DNA from: Bacteroidales bacterium
Lineage (GTDB): Bacteria; Bacteroidota; Bacteroidia; Bacteroidales; Marinilabiliaceae
Assembly: GCA_024401335.1 (NCBI GenBank)
Contig: JAKSLH010000022.1
Coordinates: 1-49,828 of the forward strand
Direction of reading: 5' to 3'
Length of the DNA: 49,828 nucleotides
Below the pieces are notes generated by a model. It searched no databases and was not told the origin of the DNA. It saw nothing but the letters and a program-made list of their open reading frames with translations. The first letter of the stretch is position 1; the number at the start of each line of letters is the position of its first letter. Made by a program: the position numbers and the translations under genes. Positions 49,549 to 49,828 of the stretch are shown here, in pieces.

Positions 49549-49828
49549 ATCCACATCCACCTCAGCCACACAACCGCCAAGAAGAAACTGGAGGGCATCA
49601 ACTGGTATGCTGAGGAGTATAACGGACCATTGACCAGAACGAGCAACGATGACTTGGCCAAGATCCAGCAGGAGTTGACAGAGGTATGCACACGCAAGAA
49701 ACTGAGCGAAGCGTTGACTCTCGCCGCCATCGGAGCTTCGATATGCCACGTTGACAAATCGGATCTCATCAAAGAGTGGATTGGCAAGATCCGCAAGACG
49801 GACTACACGATTGAACAGTTTGGGAAGA
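49549..49828 (+). CDS. Unidentified partial open reading frame at the right edge
   Basis: An open plus-strand frame of 93 codons runs from just after a TAA (49546-49548) off the end of the window. It reads like real protein (GINWYAEEYNGPLTRTSNDD, EVCTRKKLSEALTLAAIGA, IGKIRKTDYTIEQFGK), but has no ATG and I recognise no family. It could be the inner part of a gene broken at its 5' side, or the edge of a repeated element at which the contig ends. If the window ends were joined, the frame would run on through NLEAIKEGDNW to the TAA at 36-38. Confidence 0.4.
   Translation, partial: MHIHLSHTTAKKKLEGINWYAEEYNGPLTRTSNDDLAKIQQELTEVCTRKKLSEALTLAAIGASICHVDKSDLIKEWIGKIRKTDYTIEQFGK

Noticed and set aside
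1-49828. Circular element (plasmid or phage) because the two edges read in frame
   Set aside because: The window carries guaA, tilS and an lptF/G-like gene and no replication, integration or phage genes; an ordinary chromosomal contig is more likely.

Overview
The window looks like a chromosomal contig from a Bacteroidales bacterium, most likely Prevotella or a close relative. Three things point there: many promoters of the Bacteroidetes type (TTG or TTTG, about 19-20 bp, then TAnnTTTG); TonB-dependent receptors with an N-terminal carboxypeptidase-like domain beside DUF4249, DUF4876, DUF6850 and DUF3078 proteins; and a small exported protein ending in the YNLxGQR...GxVIVNGxKY tail common in Prevotella. 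I saw no rRNA, tRNA, CRISPR array or complete insertion sequence.

Layout. 1-640 holds two gene fragments abutting head to head, a GH2 beta-galactosidase and a BspA-like repeat protein. 832-2628 is guaA. 2892-8627 is an outer-membrane operon (TonB receptor, DUF4876 lipoprotein, DUF6850 barrel), followed by a frameshifted small exported protein. 9130-12207 carries an LptF/LptG-type permease, a conserved unknown and pepT. 12345-18576 holds a DUF3078 barrel, a LuxR-type regulator with a substituted phosphorylation site, and a minus-strand operon exbB-exbD-tonB-DUF819-crp. 18766-20055 is an NhaC-type antiporter. 20065-24783 is a minus-strand operon of two lipoproteins, a TonB receptor and a DUF4249 protein. 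25201-31604 is a minus-strand operon of porin, imelysin lipoprotein, di-heme oxidoreductase lipoprotein and CcsB-CcsA haem lyase, and 31790-32746 beside it encodes a hemerythrin/LuxR-type regulator. 32890-49384 is mostly metabolic and housekeeping: a macro-domain-like protein, nspC, a fucose-isomerase-like protein, small membrane proteins, asparaginase, a Rid-like protein, a TPR/PD40/SPOR envelope protein, floA, a ClC channel, tilS, an MBL-fold hydrolase and a threonine aldolase. The right end carries an unidentified partial ORF.

The main observation is a probable three-promoter regulon. A 16-bp element, TACCTA-N7-GTA, resembling a NarL-family 7-2-7 site, lies exactly 23 bp upstream of the -7 box at the TonB receptor operon (2825-2840), the porin/imelysin/di-heme operon (31667-31682) and the hemerythrin regulator gene (32840-32855), in the same orientation each time. 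The regulator fuses a ScdA/RIC-like N-terminus and a hemerythrin di-iron domain to a NarL-type DNA-binding domain. My inference is that a di-iron sensor (oxygen, NO, redox or iron) controls itself and two separated operons that form one envelope pathway: TonB receptor, outer-membrane barrels, imelysin, a c-type di-haem enzyme and its haem lyase. Iron or another redox metal is the likeliest substrate. This rests on sequence pattern only.
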